DNA of 6,305 nucleotides from Cytophagaceae bacterium UBA6715 (GTDB lineage: Bacteria > Bacteroidota > Bacteroidia > Cytophagales > Spirosomataceae): positions 1 through 6,305 of the forward strand of contig DKIP01000052.1 of assembly GCA_002454335.1 (NCBI GenBank). Reading direction: 5' to 3'. This document shows positions 5,012 through 6,305 of this stretch, piece by piece (the first letter of the stretch is position 1; each line of letters begins with the position of its first letter). The notes under the pieces were generated by a model. That model saw only the letters and a list, made by a program, of their open reading frames with translations. It had not been told where the DNA came from and did not search any database. The translations under genes and the position numbers were made by a program.

Positions 5012-6305
5012 ATTTACCCATATTCGCCCAAGCAAAGGCGTACATATCCGCAGTCAATTCAATCAATTTCGCCGTATTACTCGATCCATGTCCACTGTTT
5101 GTATCGATTCGAATAATCACCGGATTCTTGCTCGTGTTTTTAGCTTGCAAAGTTGCCGCATATTTAAATGAGTGTGCAGGAACCACGCGATCATCGTGAT
5201 CCGCAGTTGTAATCAAAGTCGCAGGATAGGCTTTTGCCTCAATGTTGTGTAAAGGTGAATAGCTATACAACACCTTAAATTCCTCCGCATTATCACTTGA
5301 GCCGTAATCGGCAATCCAGTTCCAACCGATCGTGAATTTTTGGAAACGTAACATGTCCATCACCCCTACGCCGGGCAATGCCACGCCGAACAATTCAGGA
5401 TGTTGGTTGATAACCGCACCCACTAGCAATCCTCCATTCGAACGACCTGATGCAGCTAAATACGACGCAGAAGTATATTTTTGTTTGATTAAGTACTTCG
5501 CAGCATAAATAAAATCATCAAAGACATTTTGCTTATTAAGCTTCATGCCCGCCTGATGCCATTTCTCTCCATACTCACTTCCGCCGCGTAAATTTGCCAA
5601 TACATAGACTCCGCCTTTTTCCAACCAAGCCATTAAACTTGCCGTGAAAGTGGGTGTCGAACTAATATTGAATCCACCATAACCGTGTAAAATCGTAGGG
5701 TTTTTCGCATTCAATACCAAGCCTTTTTTGCTTACAATGAACATCGGAACACGTGTCCCATCTTTGCTCGTATAGAACTTTTGAATCACTTGAAAATCTT
5801 CGGGCTTAAATGCCAGCTTAGGCTTTTGAAATATTTTACTCGTGTTTTGAGCAATTTCATATTTGTAAACCGTTGGCGGGAAGTTGAACGACGAATAAGT
5901 AAAGAAGCTATACTTGTCCTCCTTCTCGCCATGAAAACCACTCACATTCCCTAAACCAGGTAATTTCACAGATCCGATGCCTATTCCGTTATAATTGTAA
6001 ATCAACGTACGGGAAGTAACATCTTTTAAATATGTCAAATACAATCGGTGACCCGCACTTGCAACAGCCTGCAATGGCTCCGCACGTTCTGGTACCAAAG
6101 GTTTCCAATTCGCTTTTTCTGGCTTGGCCAAAGTCAACTCCATCAATTTCCCATTCGGAGCACCATCGTTCGTTTCCAAAATCAATCGATCCCCTTCATT
6201 GTCTACAACCGAATAATGAAAAGCTCCCGGTTCGCGGACGATTGGTCGGAAAACATCACCAACCACATCCGTACGAATAAACCACAATGCATTGCCATCC
6301 AAGCC
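5010..6305 (-). CDS. Prolyl oligopeptidase (S9A serine peptidase), C-terminal part (N-terminus outside window)
   Basis: A serine endopeptidase that cuts short peptides after proline; Bacteroidota members are often periplasmic, but the N-terminus and any signal peptide are outside the window. The frame stays open to the edge, leaving 431 residues; the family is about 700 long, so roughly 270 are missing. About the first 170 visible residues look like the end of the beta-propeller that limits access to peptides. The alpha/beta-hydrolase domain follows. Numbered from the codon at 6302-6300, the triad is complete: nucleophile S288 in GRSNGGLL, D370 in DHDDRVVP with substrate-binding R372, and H405 in SGHG. 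The HGYGGFN segment (206-212) matches the conserved HGYGGF of the family, and NLRGGSEYGEKWHQAG is also family-typical. GRSNGG rather than GGSNGG around the serine is the form I know from Flavobacterium prolyl endopeptidase. It is convergent with the secreted protein gene and shares its terminator; no functional link is evident. Confidence 0.95.
   Translation of the reverse strand, partial: GLDGNALWFIRTDVVGDVFRPIVREPGAFHYSVVDNEGDRLILETNDGAPNGKLMELTLAKPEKANWKPLVPERAEPLQAVASAGHRLYLTYLKDVTSRTLIYNYNGIGIGSVKLPGLGNVSGFHGEKEDKYSFFTYSSFNFPPTVYKYEIAQNTSKIFQKPKLAFKPEDFQVIQKFYTSKDGTRVPMFIVSKKGLVLNAKNPTILHGYGGFNISSTPTFTASLMAWLEKGGVYVLANLRGGSEYGEKWHQAGMKLNKQNVFDDFIYAAKYLIKQKYTSASYLAASGRSNGGLLVGAVINQHPELFGVALPGVGVMDMLRFQKFTIGWNWIADYGSSDNAEEFKVLYSYSPLHNIEAKAYPATLITTADHDDRVVPAHSFKYAATLQAKNTSKNPVIIRIDTNSGHGSSNTAKLIELTADMYAFAWANMGK

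Noticed and set aside
5430..5450. GRSNGG instead of GGSNGG around the catalytic serine of the peptidase
   Set aside because: The Gly-x-Ser-x-Gly frame is kept and the same form occurs in Flavobacterium prolyl endopeptidase, so it is not an altered active site.
6300..6302. TTG as a start for the prolyl oligopeptidase
   Set aside because: The frame continues to the window edge with a Gly codon, and the family needs some 270 more N-terminal residues; this is a truncation by the window, not a short protein.
1..6305. Search for CRISPR arrays, insertion sequences, tRNA or rRNA genes, riboswitches and defence genes
   Set aside because: No spaced repeats, transposase-like frames, terminal inverted repeats or cloverleaf-like segments seen; nearly all bases are in recognisable genes and the only gaps are 9, 125 and 75 bases.

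Overview
The window looks like an ordinary chromosomal stretch from a member of the Bacteroidota, probably a free-living, Cytophagales-like species (phylum fairly sure, order a guess). Four things point there: a secreted protein with a type IX secretion (T9SS) type A-like C-terminal domain; start codons without clear Shine-Dalgarno sequences; TAnnTTTG-type promoter elements; and protein variants typical of the phylum, namely an RprY-like regulator, a HAMP-less sensor kinase and a Flavobacterium-type prolyl endopeptidase. Base composition is moderately AT-rich and looks even by eye. There is no sign of an insertion sequence, phage, CRISPR array, tRNA or rRNA.

Layout. Bases 1-342 (+) hold the C-terminal end of an aspartate kinase, cut by the window edge. 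Nine bases later comes a complete seryl-tRNA synthetase gene (serS, 352-1623, +), probably co-transcribed. serS meets, tail to tail, a complete two-component system on the minus strand: an OmpR/PhoB-type response regulator (1620-2315) and, upstream in the same operon, its sensor histidine kinase (2305-4083). The two convergent stop codons share the four bases CTAG. A strong hairpin followed by a T-rich tract, suited to ending the serS transcript, lies inside the last codons of the regulator gene.

The 125-bp divergent region (4084-4208) separates the two-component operon from a 241-residue secreted protein gene (4209-4934, +). It holds one TAnnTTTG element facing each way and, between them, a perfect 8-bp direct repeat, TCTTAACA, at a 10-bp period. 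That is the usual geometry for an OmpR-family operator. Sensor, regulator, exported protein and shared control region form the most interesting unit here: a candidate envelope-signalling module in which the regulator may control both its own operon and the exported protein, resembling in layout the cpxP/cpxRA arrangement of enterobacteria. This is inferred from layout; no homology to CpxP is claimed.

Bases 4935-5009 hold two hairpins in tandem. One is a CCCCAGGC/GCCTGGGG palindrome that resembles dispersed REP-type repeats. The other is a convincing bidirectional terminator. Bases 5010-6305 (-) encode the C-terminal 431 residues of a prolyl oligopeptidase (S9A) with an intact catalytic triad; its N-terminal part lies beyond the window.
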